64,000 bases of DNA from Flavobacterium cupriresistens. GTDB taxonomy: Bacteria; Bacteroidota; Bacteroidia; Flavobacteriales; Flavobacteriaceae. Location of the stretch: positions 5,084,001 through 5,148,000 of the forward strand of contig NZ_CP087134.1 of the NCBI RefSeq assembly GCF_020911925.1, given 5' to 3'. The notes beneath the pieces are model-generated. The model did not search any database, was not told where the DNA came from, and was given only the letters and a program-made list of their open reading frames with translations. Below are positions 1 to 7,699 of this stretch, in pieces. The number at the start of each line of letters is the position of its first letter. Within the stretch, counting starts at the first letter, position 1. Made by a program: the position numbers and the translations under genes.

Positions 1-178
1 CGCTGGCTTGTAGCACATTCCAAAAAACAAAAGCCATACACCAAGCAAACCCTTTTCCAAGTCCGACACTTCTTAAATATATTTCAACTTCGGGACCTGA
101 ATTACTGCCCTTTGGAATTTCCGTTACGCCTATTTGGCTTTGTGCTGATTGTAATGAGGTGCTTGCTAGTGGTGTCAT
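1..178 (-). CDS. Phage endolysin N-terminal fragment (CHAP/NlpC-like amidase), cut by window edge
   Basis: The frame opens with ATG at 178-176 and stays open to base 1, giving 59 residues. The N-terminal pattern (AQSQIGVTEIP, then a NSGPEVEIYL stretch, then WCMAFVFW) matches phage cysteine peptidoglycan hydrolases, in which the cysteine of the WC pair is catalytic. It lies 15 bases downstream of the gp35-like gene on the same strand. Its role would be host lysis or wall digestion; the C-terminal part is outside the window, so whether it carries a wall-binding domain is unknown. Confidence 0.7.
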   Translation of the reverse strand, partial: MTPLASTSLQSAQSQIGVTEIPKGSNSGPEVEIYLRSVGLGKGFAWCMAFVFWNVLQAS

Positions 179-193
179 AAGCTTTAATTAATT

Positions 194-598
194 TTATAGT
201 GTTTCTTTATAGGCGTTTAAAGCCGTGATTATAGTTTCCGCTTTTTTGTCAGTAGTTTCTAATTTTAGAAAATCAGCCAATTGTTTTAATGGGGCGTAGT
301 TTTCTTTAACCAAACCGTTATTCAAAAGCTCTAATTGTTCGGCAGAAAGTTGAGAGCCATCCCCGGTTAGCCCTTCCTCATCCACAACCTCCATAATATT
401 CACGTTAGCGTGTGGAGTAACATTCTTTTCTTCCAATGTGGTGGCGTGATTGTTGGCAAAAACTAGATTTTCAAATAGAAAACCATCGGAGGTTGAATAC
501 ACCGTATCTTTTGCGCCAGTTTGCTCAAAATAATTACTTACGGTTAAAGCAATGGCGGTCGCAAGGACTGCCGAAGCCGTTTTTTGTGCTTTTTCCAT
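194..598 (-). CDS. Phage protein downstream of capsid (Mu gp35-like position)
   Basis: A 134-residue protein starting one base after the capsid stop, so translationally close to it. Residues 1-30 are hydrophobic or alanine-rich, and the C-terminal 45 residues (LKQLADFLKLETTDKKAETIITAL) have the look of a short HeH/LEM-like helical domain, as in Mu gp35-type proteins. Function is inferred from position after the major capsid gene; no catalytic motif is visible. It could be a head-tail connector or capsid accessory protein. Confidence 0.55.
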   Translation of the reverse strand: MEKAQKTASAVLATAIALTVSNYFEQTGAKDTVYSTSDGFLFENLVFANNHATTLEEKNVTPHANVNIMEVVDEEGLTGDGSQLSAEQLELLNNGLVKENYAPLKQLADFLKLETTDKKAETIITALNAYKETL

Positions 599-599
599 A

Positions 600-1439
600 C
601 TAACTCAAGATTGCTCCTAAATATTTAGGATTGGTTGCACGGATGTTACCCACAAGGGCTCTTTGAGCGAATGAAATTTCGTCGGCCTGCGAAGCTGCGG
701 AGCGAATTGTTTCGTACATCTCAGTATCTCCAAAGCATCTAAATGTTTCGTCGGAGCACCAAGTAAAAGAGCAATTTTTATCACCTACAGCTTTTACAGT
801 TCCGTATGGCTTTTTAGCTCCCGCAGATGTGTACAGTGCCGTTTGATTGTAGTTGTAAATTGTAAAGCCATACATTTTGTTTGTATCTAAGATTTTCTTG
901 TACAAAACTGTATCTTCCTCTTCAATTAGCCCCATGTGCTCCGCCGTCAAACAAATATTCAAATTATCATAGATATCCAAGCCATTGTAGAATGCCTTCA
1001 TTTTAATGATTGCACTAATAAATTTACCCGTACCTACAGTGATAATTTTATTATTTGCATTATCCAAAGCTGGCGCCCAAGCAAAAGCCGCTCTTTTTCC
1101 AAGGTTTTTAGCTAAAGAAACTTTGTGACGATTAGTAATTGAGGCACGTTTATTATACTGCAATTCCACTTCTTGCAAATCTCTGTGGCGGGTTCTATCA
1201 GTTGAATACGTTTTTAAAACCACCTCGTTTGGAATATCTGTGATCGTTGCCAACGGCAAATCCGTTTCACTTCCCGCAAAGTAATCTTCATGAACTTCTG
1301 GTTCTATACCAGCTTCCGCAAGGTGTAATTTGTTATTTTCTACATACTCGGATTTGTCCGTAGATGCAAAAACAAAACTATTATCAGGGATTGGATTTTC
1401 TTGAATTCCTGCAACCCATACTTCTTTTTGTAAAGCCAT
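600..1439 (-). CDS. Major capsid protein
   Basis: A 279-residue protein directly after the protease/scaffold gene and before the gp35-like gene, the Mu I-T-35 order. The sequence is rich in beta-type segments and has no enzymatic motif. Residues 75-100 (STDRTRHRDLQEVELQYNKR) and the C-terminal part (residues 215-279) fit a Mu gpT / HK97-fold coat protein. Assignment rests on size, gene order and general character rather than on a diagnostic motif. There is a 24-base gap to the upstream gene. Confidence 0.7.
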   Translation of the reverse strand: MALQKEVWVAGIQENPIPDNSFVFASTDKSEYVENNKLHLAEAGIEPEVHEDYFAGSETDLPLATITDIPNEVVLKTYSTDRTRHRDLQEVELQYNKRASITNRHKVSLAKNLGKRAAFAWAPALDNANNKIITVGTGKFISAIIKMKAFYNGLDIYDNLNICLTAEHMGLIEEEDTVLYKKILDTNKMYGFTIYNYNQTALYTSAGAKKPYGTVKAVGDKNCSFTWCSDETFRCFGDTEMYETIRSAASQADEISFAQRALVGNIRATNPKYLGAILS

Positions 1440-1463
1440 ATCTTTTTTTATAAATGAGATTTT

Positions 1464-2456
1464 TTAATTATTTACTTTGTATCGCACACCGGTCTGATAA
1501 TCTTTAGCTAATTGAGCATACTTTGCGGGTTCGTCATCTCTAATTTTTGACAACTTCACGGCATCGTGTTTTTGCAAATAATCAAATGATTCTTCAGGGG
1601 TAGTAAGAACATTTCCAGTAGTGCTTCTGCTCGAAAGGATTACTTCCTTAACTGCAGCTTGGTTTCCGTTACCAACATTTTCCGCCTCTTTGTCTCCAAT
1701 CAATTTGGATAAAATGGCTTTTTGTTCTTCAAAATTGCCGTCAAAAGCTTTGATTTGAGAGTCTTTCAATGCCGTAGGAATCAACCCTAATACGACGGCT
1801 TTTTCTACTAAATCCGTAGCAGCTGTTAAACGAATTCCTTTGACTTCCGCTTCAAGTGCAGTAACTTTTGTTTCCGCAGTATCTTTTTCCAATTTGATTT
1901 TTGAAATAGTGTCAAGTAACACACTTTCCGACGTATCCGCCGCTTTACCCAATGCAAGGGCAATTGTTTTTAATTCAGGCATATCTTCTTTTTTTATGTT
2001 CAATTTATTTAGCTTCACTTCACCACCTTTTTTAGACAACTTTAAGGCGTCGTCATTTCCTCCAATAGGTACAATTGAAATTTCAACTAGTTTACATTTA
2101 GTAACAGTTTCATACAATTGTCCTTCCTTTACTAATTCGGGCTCTGATGACGCCGCAATAACGTCGGCGTACATAGAAGCCATACGTATAAAACCGCCGG
2201 CCACTTTGTCGGCAATCTTTTTAGAGAATTCGTCATTCTGGTCAAATTCAATTGTTGCGATTAGCTTTTTATCTTGGACAAAAAGTTTGATACAGCGCCC
2301 AATCACTTCCCCCCCTTTATTCGTATAAGAATCTCGCTCATGTAAATACAATACAACAGGATTGCGCAAGTATTGAGTGTAGTCAATACCATCTGTTAAA
2401 ATGCGGTATTTATACTCGTTTACGTTTTCGGTATTAATAACAAAGTCGTGTTGCAT
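1464..2456 (-). CDS. Prohead protease fused to scaffold
   Basis: A 330-residue protein with two parts. Residues 1-145 resemble the HK97-type prohead serine protease: the NPVVLYLHERDS segment supplies the likely catalytic histidine and LVEISIVPIGGND the likely serine. Residues 165-330 are charged and helical with a coiled-coil stretch around 185-210, as expected of the internal scaffold region of Mu gpI/Z. It would cut itself, the scaffold and the capsid precursor during head maturation. It is the first gene of the leftward structural operon; the likely promoter lies in 2457-2630. Confidence 0.75.
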   Translation of the reverse strand: MQHDFVINTENVNEYKYRILTDGIDYTQYLRNPVVLYLHERDSYTNKGGEVIGRCIKLFVQDKKLIATIEFDQNDEFSKKIADKVAGGFIRMASMYADVIAASSEPELVKEGQLYETVTKCKLVEISIVPIGGNDDALKLSKKGGEVKLNKLNIKKEDMPELKTIALALGKAADTSESVLLDTISKIKLEKDTAETKVTALEAEVKGIRLTAATDLVEKAVVLGLIPTALKDSQIKAFDGNFEEQKAILSKLIGDKEAENVGNGNQAAVKEVILSSRSTTGNVLTTPEESFDYLQKHDAVKLSKIRDDEPAKYAQLAKDYQTGVRYKVNN

Positions 2457-2630
2457 TGGCTTTTAAAATTGAATTTGGTAATGATTTCGAGGGCAAAATT
2501 GGGGCGGTTTTCGAGTAAAAAAAAACAGCCGTCCAAGGCTTGTATCCTTTTGATACAAAGCTTGTATGAATAAATTACAAGCCTTGATGTTGTTTTTTTT
2601 CTATGCCTATTATATGTGGAACTTTGCGCT
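2457..2630. promoter_or_regulatory. Divergent late regulatory region with repeated half-sites
   Basis: This gap separates the leftward protease-capsid operon from the rightward terminase-portal operon. An 11-bp perfect inverted repeat CAAGGCTTGTA (2534-2544) / TACAAGCCTTG (2576-2586) is flanked by an A-run on the left and a T-run on the right. Inside it, TTGTATC (2540-2546) pairs with GATACAA (2552-2558), and a further direct copy of GCTTGTAT lies at 2560-2567. The result is four alternating half-sites. It could bind a late activator (Mor/C-like role) or form a two-way terminator; the divergent position favours the former. A GAACTTTG element (2619-2626) resembles a -7 box just before the ATG at 2631. 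Confidence 0.55.
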
Positions 2631-2918
2631 ATGACTGATATAATTTTAGATACAAATGGAGACCTCGCCTTGCAAGATGGCGACTTTGTAGTGGACTTTT
2701 CGGGCTACACACACCAAGAGCATATTTTGATAGCTACCAAAGGAGAATTTAAAGAATTTCCCGAGTTGGGTGTTGGCTTAAATCGAATGCTTAGCGACGA
2801 CGATTACATGCCGTTTTTGATTGACGCCAAGAAAAACTTGGAGCATGATGGTATGAAAATTAATAACATAAAGTTTGAGGAAAACGGAAACCTGAACATT
2901 GATGGATACTACAAATAA
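2631..2918 (+). CDS. Phage gp25/W-like baseplate-type small protein
   Basis: A 95-residue protein. The ATG at 2631 is preferred over an in-frame GTG at 2616. The N-terminal pattern DIILDTNGDLALQDGDFVVD followed by GEFKEFPELGVGLNRML matches the short gp25/gpW or DUF2634-type baseplate wedge family, where a repeated acidic NGD/DGD pattern precedes the GEW-P-G core. It heads the rightward operon and overlaps the next gene by 17 bases. A baseplate gene heading a packaging operon is unusual. Four bases separate the TTTG of a -7-like box from the ATG, suggesting a leaderless mRNA. Confidence 0.55.
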   Translation: MTDIILDTNGDLALQDGDFVVDFSGYTHQEHILIATKGEFKEFPELGVGLNRMLSDDDYMPFLIDAKKNLEHDGMKINNIKFEENGNLNIDGYYK

Positions 2919-3390
2919 AGGCAAGGGTAGAATGACCGCTGCTCAAAGCGACTATAAAAAATTACAGGCAAAAGATTTGTTTGTAAAAGGTTTTTCGTTA
3001 ACCAATATTTCTGAAATTTTGGGGGTTGGTGTAAAAACTTTATCAAATTGGCGTGAACTTCATTTTTGGGAAAATGAAAAAGAGCTTTTTGCGATACGCC
3101 CAAGCGAAATCAAAAAACTAATACTTCAGTACGTAATTGACATTAGAGAGGGAAGACAGCCAAAACACAAAGCCGACGACTTAGCCAAAATTTCAGCCGC
3201 TTGGGATCGAATGGATGATGACCGAAAAAAGGCCGTACATACAATGGAAAGTTTTGACGGCTTTAGCCAATTTATGGTAGTACAGGCGGGAAACAATACA
3301 GGAAAAAAACGTGATGAAATTTTAGAATTATTACAAACAATTCGTGTGTTTTTTGATAAATATGTAAATGAGCTCGTAAGCAATGACTAA
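2902..3390 (+). CDS. Terminase small subunit (DUF1804 / Mu gp27-like)
   Basis: A 162-residue protein; ATG at 2902 chosen over the upstream TTG. Residues 20-55 form a helix-turn-helix (KGFSLTNISEILGVGVKTLSNW) typical of small terminases and DUF1804 proteins, followed by helical residues 90-160. It recognises phage DNA for headful packaging with the large subunit encoded next. It overlaps the large-subunit gene by 8 bases (3383-3390), consistent with coupled translation. Confidence 0.7.
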   Translation: MDTTNKGKGRMTAAQSDYKKLQAKDLFVKGFSLTNISEILGVGVKTLSNWRELHFWENEKELFAIRPSEIKKLILQYVIDIREGRQPKHKADDLAKISAAWDRMDDDRKKAVHTMESFDGFSQFMVVQAGNNTGKKRDEILELLQTIRVFFDKYVNELVSND

Positions 3391-4939
3391 GACGGAATTA
3401 AAAGAGGCCTTTGAAAGGTATAGTCGAGAGTCCAAAAGAATTCAATTGCTTTCCGGTGCATCCTTATTTAAAGAAACAACGGCCGAACAAGAGGCACGTA
3501 TTAAACGTCTTTTAAAGCCTGAAAACTATTTGGAATTTTTCGAGTATTACTATGGCGTGAATTCACTTTTAGCCTTAGCGGATGCGCCTTGCGCAAAGTT
3601 TCATTTAACAAGTTATTTGGAGCTGTTTAAAAACCCTTTAATCAAACAACAAAGGCGATGGTTTCGTGGTGCCGCAAAGTCCATTCATACTAACGTAGGA
3701 AACCTGTGTCACCTCAAAGAAAATAACGAGGTTAATTTTGGTTTAATCATTGGGCGCACTCTTGATGCGGGCAAACTATTACTTTCTGATATTCAAATGC
3801 ACTTAGAAAGTAATGAACGATATATTAAGGATTTTGGAACACAAATGCAGTACGGCTCTTGGGCAGATGGGCAATTTGAGACCAACGACAAAAAAATGTT
3901 TAAAGCTTTGGGGTTGAATCAACCTTTTAGGGGTTTGCGTAATGGGGCTTGGCGACCTGACTTTGCTTCAATGGACGATTTAGAAGACCGAAAGCAAGCC
4001 AAAAATATTGACCTAACCAAAGAGAATGTTCAGAAGCTCACGGGTGATTTAGGTAAGGCGGGGCAAAAAGGGCGGTTTCGCCAAGTGATGGCAAATAATT
4101 ACATCGTGAAAAACGGAATTGTTGATGGCTATGCCGAAAAAAACAAAAAGTCGCCAAACTTAAAAATTAGTACGGTCAACTTATGCGATGATAAATTTAA
4201 ACCAAGTTGGCCGGAGCGGTACAGCATGCAAGACTGCAAAGACATTGTAAACGATACAGATTATCATACGAGCCAACGTGAGGATTTTAACAATCCCGTA
4301 GAAGAAGGGAAACGTATTAAAGCGGAATGGATTCGATATAAAAAAACTCATGGCAATCAAATTTTTGAGGGGTTGATTGAATTTTGGGATTTGTCCTATA
4401 AAGATACCGGCGATTTTAAGGCGGGTGGAATTGTATCTATTGAAAAAGGTAGGGCACACGTTTTAGAAATATTCAATCGTCAAGTTAGTTTATCGGAGGC
4501 AATGAGCCAACACTATGAATGGCAAAAAAAGTATAATAGCAAAGGAATGTCAATCATTTCGTACTATGATGCCACAGCGGCACAATCTGTAGTTTATGAG
4601 CCCGAATGGCTTGTATCTTGTGAAGAAAATAACGCCGTTGGAATCCCAATTGCAGACCATGCGTCAGGAGATAAACACGACAAAATTGACGCCACTTTGA
4701 CTAACACTTTTCAACGTGGCTTAATCACTTTTGATGAAAAACTAAAGGATACAGATGACATGGACAAGGCAGTGGAGCACATTGTAGCCTTTGAGAAAGG
4801 GTGTAAAACGCCTGATGATATTTTAGACGTTTTAGAGCAGTGTGTTCGAAAAGGGAGGCTATTATTTGGCTACTCCCAAAAAGAAGAGAGTAACCAAAAA
4901 CCCGTAATCGGTCAACGAAAAAAAACTCGTAGGGTATGA
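3383..4939 (+). CDS. Terminase large subunit (Mu gp28-like)
   Basis: A 518-residue packaging motor and nuclease. A degenerate Walker A (WFRGAAKS, about residue 94) is followed by the Walker B-like acidic cluster SMDDLED (about residue 197). The C-terminal RNase H-like nuclease half shows acidic positions at FWDLSYKDTGDF, ISYYDATAA and DKHDKIDATL. Length fits Mu gp28-type subunits. It would cut concatenated or integrated phage DNA and pump it through the portal encoded downstream. Overlaps the next gene by ATGA. Confidence 0.85.
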   Translation: MTKTELKEAFERYSRESKRIQLLSGASLFKETTAEQEARIKRLLKPENYLEFFEYYYGVNSLLALADAPCAKFHLTSYLELFKNPLIKQQRRWFRGAAKSIHTNVGNLCHLKENNEVNFGLIIGRTLDAGKLLLSDIQMHLESNERYIKDFGTQMQYGSWADGQFETNDKKMFKALGLNQPFRGLRNGAWRPDFASMDDLEDRKQAKNIDLTKENVQKLTGDLGKAGQKGRFRQVMANNYIVKNGIVDGYAEKNKKSPNLKISTVNLCDDKFKPSWPERYSMQDCKDIVNDTDYHTSQREDFNNPVEEGKRIKAEWIRYKKTHGNQIFEGLIEFWDLSYKDTGDFKAGGIVSIEKGRAHVLEIFNRQVSLSEAMSQHYEWQKKYNSKGMSIISYYDATAAQSVVYEPEWLVSCEENNAVGIPIADHASGDKHDKIDATLTNTFQRGLITFDEKLKDTDDMDKAVEHIVAFEKGCKTPDDILDVLEQCVRKGRLLFGYSQKEESNQKPVIGQRKKTRRV

Positions 4940-5421
4940 CACCAAGAAAAGAATTATTCATAAAAACTAAAGCGGTACTTTCAGAATTGTCCGTCTTGGA
5001 GTTGGTCGATTTGCAACGCAAACAGTTCAGCATGCCGAAAGAAAACTACCCTACTTACTTTACGGCCGCATTAATTGAAATCAAGTCCATAACGTGGCAA
5101 ACTATGGTAGAACAAAAACAGGAGGGAAAAGCGACAGTCGACGTGACTTTTTATTGTAAAGACGGTTGGATGGATCAACACGATGGAACTAGCGACCCCG
5201 AACACGGATTGATCGAAGTGGATATTATTGATAGCATTGTTGAACAACTCCAAGGATTAAGAGGTGACTCATTTAAACAGTTGGATTTATCCAACGAAGA
5301 AAGCATTGACGATTCCTTTGAAATGATGAGTTACAAACTGTCTTTTACAACCACCATTTATCGCCAAATTAATGCCCGTTTTCAAAGTAGAAAAATAAGC
5401 GTTCAACCTTCAACACTATAA
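4936..5421 (+). CDS. Mu gp37-like neck/tail-terminator type protein
   Basis: A 161-residue protein with ATGA overlap to the terminase gene and one base before the DUF1320 gene. The fold looks alpha/beta with alternating strands (KATVDVTFYCKDG, MMSYKLSFTTTIYRQI) as in tail-terminator or gp37-like proteins. No catalytic motif is present. Position beside the gp36-like gene supports gp37, although in Mu gp36 and gp37 lie after the capsid gene rather than after terminase. Function is inferred from neighbours. Confidence 0.5.
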   Translation: MTPRKELFIKTKAVLSELSVLELVDLQRKQFSMPKENYPTYFTAALIEIKSITWQTMVEQKQEGKATVDVTFYCKDGWMDQHDGTSDPEHGLIEVDIIDSIVEQLQGLRGDSFKQLDLSNEESIDDSFEMMSYKLSFTTTIYRQINARFQSRKISVQPSTL

Positions 5422-5422
5422 T

Positions 5423-5854
5423 ATGTTTTTAGAAAAAACCGAATTAAAGACCGTTGGTCTTGAAGAAATAATCAATAAAATAATCAATAACGACGATACA
5501 ATTGTCGAAGAAATCATTGCCGAAAGTATCGATGTGATGAGCGGGTATTTATTTCAATATTTTGATACGGAGGCCATCTTTTCTGTTACTAAAGGCGATC
5601 GGAATCTTACAGTATTAAAACACCTCAAAGGTATCGTCCTTTTTGAAATTTATTCTCGTAGAGCTAAGCAATTAAACGAGCTTGCAAAATTACGTTACGA
5701 TGAGGCGATGTTATGGCTTGAAAAGGTGTCAAAAGGAACTATCAAACCTAACCTACCGCTAAAGCTCATAGATACTGATGGGGACGGAACTCCCGACAGT
5801 GAAGTGCCATTTATGAAGTTGGGTAGCCGCAAAAATTATCAAAATGGCTGGTAG
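5423..5854 (+). CDS. DUF1320 / Mu gp36-like head-tail connector
   Basis: A 143-residue protein. The helical arrangement with the conserved-looking segment AKLRYDEAMLWLEKVSKGTIKPNLPL near residues 90-115 is characteristic of DUF1320 (Mu gp36) adaptor proteins, which join the portal to the neck. An acidic DTDGDGTPD loop (about 118-126) looks like a calcium-binding loop. It overlaps the following gpG gene by 11 bases. Confidence 0.7.
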   Translation: MFLEKTELKTVGLEEIINKIINNDDTIVEEIIAESIDVMSGYLFQYFDTEAIFSVTKGDRNLTVLKHLKGIVLFEIYSRRAKQLNELAKLRYDEAMLWLEKVSKGTIKPNLPLKLIDTDGDGTPDSEVPFMKLGSRKNYQNGW

Positions 5855-6341
5855 TTTAACCGACTTACAAAAACTATTGATAAGAGCTTCAAAAGAGATT
5901 CCCGAAAAAGCATTGCGAGTTATTGGAGTAGAGGGCAAAAAGTTTATTGAAAAAAATTTCAGAGACCAGGGCTTTACTGATACTACAACTAAAAAGTGGG
6001 AATCAAGAAAAAATGAAGACAAACACGGGCGAAATATTACGCGATATAGAACCAACCGAGTAGGACGATCGGGGAGCTTAAATCGTTACGGTAGTAGAAC
6101 CACAGATCGCGCAATATTAGTGGGATTTAATACGGGGGGCGACAAACTGAAAAACTCCTTTAAATATATCGTAAGCCAAGGCACAGGCAGGGTTGTTTTT
6201 AGAAGTTACAAGCCTTATGCTGCTCGACACAATGAGGGGCTAAAAGGAATGCCGAAACGTCAATTTATTGGTAAATCGGAATATTTAAACCGACAAATTG
6301 CAGACAAAATAAAAAGGGAATTAGATTTAACACTACGATAA
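5844..6341 (+). CDS. Phage virion morphogenesis protein (gpG-like)
   Basis: A 165-residue basic protein. The N-terminal helix, then KKFIEKNFRDQGF with WESRK, and the late YKPYAARHNEGLKGMPKRQFIGKSEYL segment are diagnostic of the Mu gpG / phage virion morphogenesis family (tail completion or head-tail joining). The ARxHNEG and PxRxFxG elements are the clearest marks. It sits two bases before the portal gene in the same operon. Confidence 0.8.
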   Translation: MAGSLTDLQKLLIRASKEIPEKALRVIGVEGKKFIEKNFRDQGFTDTTTKKWESRKNEDKHGRNITRYRTNRVGRSGSLNRYGSRTTDRAILVGFNTGGDKLKNSFKYIVSQGTGRVVFRSYKPYAARHNEGLKGMPKRQFIGKSEYLNRQIADKIKRELDLTLR

Positions 6342-6343
6342 AA

Positions 6344-7606
6344 ATGGGCTCAAAATATAGAAACATAACCAACATAAAAAGGCAAGTGAGCAAAGTTAAT
6401 CTTTCGGGTAATGCCATAGGAAAAAAGGTAAGTTTATCAAATGTTGATTCGGGTGACATTACTAAAATAACCAATTTGATGGTTGATGTTATCCGTCGCC
6501 AACGTAGATTATGGCGTAAAGAAATTAACGATTGGCAAACCGCGCGATATGCTTATTTTCAATCAGAAATACCTCGTTTCTTTCCGATGCAAGAAGTCTA
6601 TGACGATATTATGTTGGATGGACATTTAACGGCGGTGACCGAAGACAGAACACTAAGAACCATTAATGAAGATTATATCTTTTCGATTGACGGAATTAAA
6701 GACGATAAATTAACGAATTTAATTAAAGATCAAGAGTGGTTCGACTATGTTCTGGATGAGGCGCACAAAACAACCTACAAAGGGGAAGGTTTTTTGTGGA
6801 TAAAAGACTTTGAAAAAGGAAATATCAAAGAAGTCGAAATGATTGATCGTGGGCAACTAGTACCAGGACAAAAAATACTATTATATGATATCAATGGTAC
6901 AAAAGGTTTAGACGTGTCTGAGGTGGACGATATTTTGCTGTATGCGAAGTTTTATAGCAATATTGGAATTTTAGAAAAGGCGGCCGTTTATACTATTTTA
7001 AAACGTCACTCGTGGGGTTCGTGGGATGAGTTCGAGGAATTATTTGGTGTGCCGATTCGTATTGCTAAAGTTGCGAGCCAAAGCGAAACTGTAAAAAATG
7101 AAGTTGCCGGATGGTTGGAAGAAATGGGGAGCGCTCCTTATGGCGTTTTCCCATTAGGTACTGAAATTGATATTAAAGAAAATAGCAAAGCGGATTCGTT
7201 TAATGTCTTTTATCAAAAAATACAGGCTTTAGACAAAGAACTTTCGAAATTGATTTTACACCAAACGATGACCACAGAAAACGGGGCAAGCAAAGCTCAA
7301 GGAACGGTACACGAAAACACTTTGGAGGAAGTCATTAAAAGCGACAAAAAGAAAATGCTTTCTTTCTTAAATAAGCGGTTGGTTCCCGCCATGCGTAAGT
7401 TAGGTTATACTATTCCTGACAATGCCAAAATCACAATTGAAAAAACCAAAGACCCCGAAAAGCAAATTAAAATTGATAGCCAGTTAATGAGCAACGGCTA
7501 CATTTTAAAACAACAATATGTGGAGGAAGTTTATGGTGTGGAAATCGAAACTATGCCGTCAGGTCAAACGCCATCAATAAAACCCGGTAACGCAAAAAAG
7601 CGTTAA
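6344..7606 (+). CDS. Portal protein (DUF935 / Mu gp29-like)
   Basis: A 420-residue portal. Residues 45-110 (DVIRRQRRLWRKEINDWQTARYA, then FPMQEVYDDIMLDGHLTAV) and the central ELFGVPIRIAKVAS plus WLEEMGSAPYGVFPLGTEIDI are typical of DUF935 portals. It forms the dodecameric ring through which DNA is pumped. The C-terminus is KPGNAKKR followed by TAA (7604-7606). The GCA AAA AAG codons just before the stop form a slippery heptamer, and the next gene lies in the -1 frame, so a fraction of ribosomes probably makes a portal-gpF fusion. Confidence 0.85.
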   Translation: MGSKYRNITNIKRQVSKVNLSGNAIGKKVSLSNVDSGDITKITNLMVDVIRRQRRLWRKEINDWQTARYAYFQSEIPRFFPMQEVYDDIMLDGHLTAVTEDRTLRTINEDYIFSIDGIKDDKLTNLIKDQEWFDYVLDEAHKTTYKGEGFLWIKDFEKGNIKEVEMIDRGQLVPGQKILLYDINGTKGLDVSEVDDILLYAKFYSNIGILEKAAVYTILKRHSWGSWDEFEELFGVPIRIAKVASQSETVKNEVAGWLEEMGSAPYGVFPLGTEIDIKENSKADSFNVFYQKIQALDKELSKLILHQTMTTENGASKAQGTVHENTLEEVIKSDKKKMLSFLNKRLVPAMRKLGYTIPDNAKITIEKTKDPEKQIKIDSQLMSNGYILKQQYVEEVYGVEIETMPSGQTPSIKPGNAKKR

Positions 7607-7699
7607 GCCTGCTTAAACTGTATTATCGCTCTAATTGTTGTGATACTGAGCATTCGGTTATACAATTAGATAAGCAAGAAGATAATTTAAGCGGGCTTA
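7594..7699 (+). promoter_or_regulatory. Predicted programmed -1 ribosomal frameshift signal
   Basis: Bases 7594-7600 are A_AAA_AAG in register with the portal frame, the same heptamer used in E. coli dnaX. The zero-frame stop follows after one codon (7604-7606). After a -1 slip the next codon is GCG at 7600, which is exactly the gpF frame. Downstream, TAAGCCTGCTTAAA (7604-7617) can pair with TTTAAGCGGGCTTA (7686-7699) over 14 bp with one G-U pair, enclosing a 9-bp inner stem TCTAATTGT (7630-7638) / ACAATTAGA (7662-7670). Spacing from heptamer to stem is 3 nt, shorter than usual unless the base of the stem frays. A homopolymer sequencing error is the main alternative. Confidence 0.7.

Noticed and set aside
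1840..2328. 162-codon frame on the + strand
   Set aside because: Lies entirely opposite the protease/scaffold gene; its serine/phenylalanine-rich product is typical of an antisense shadow.
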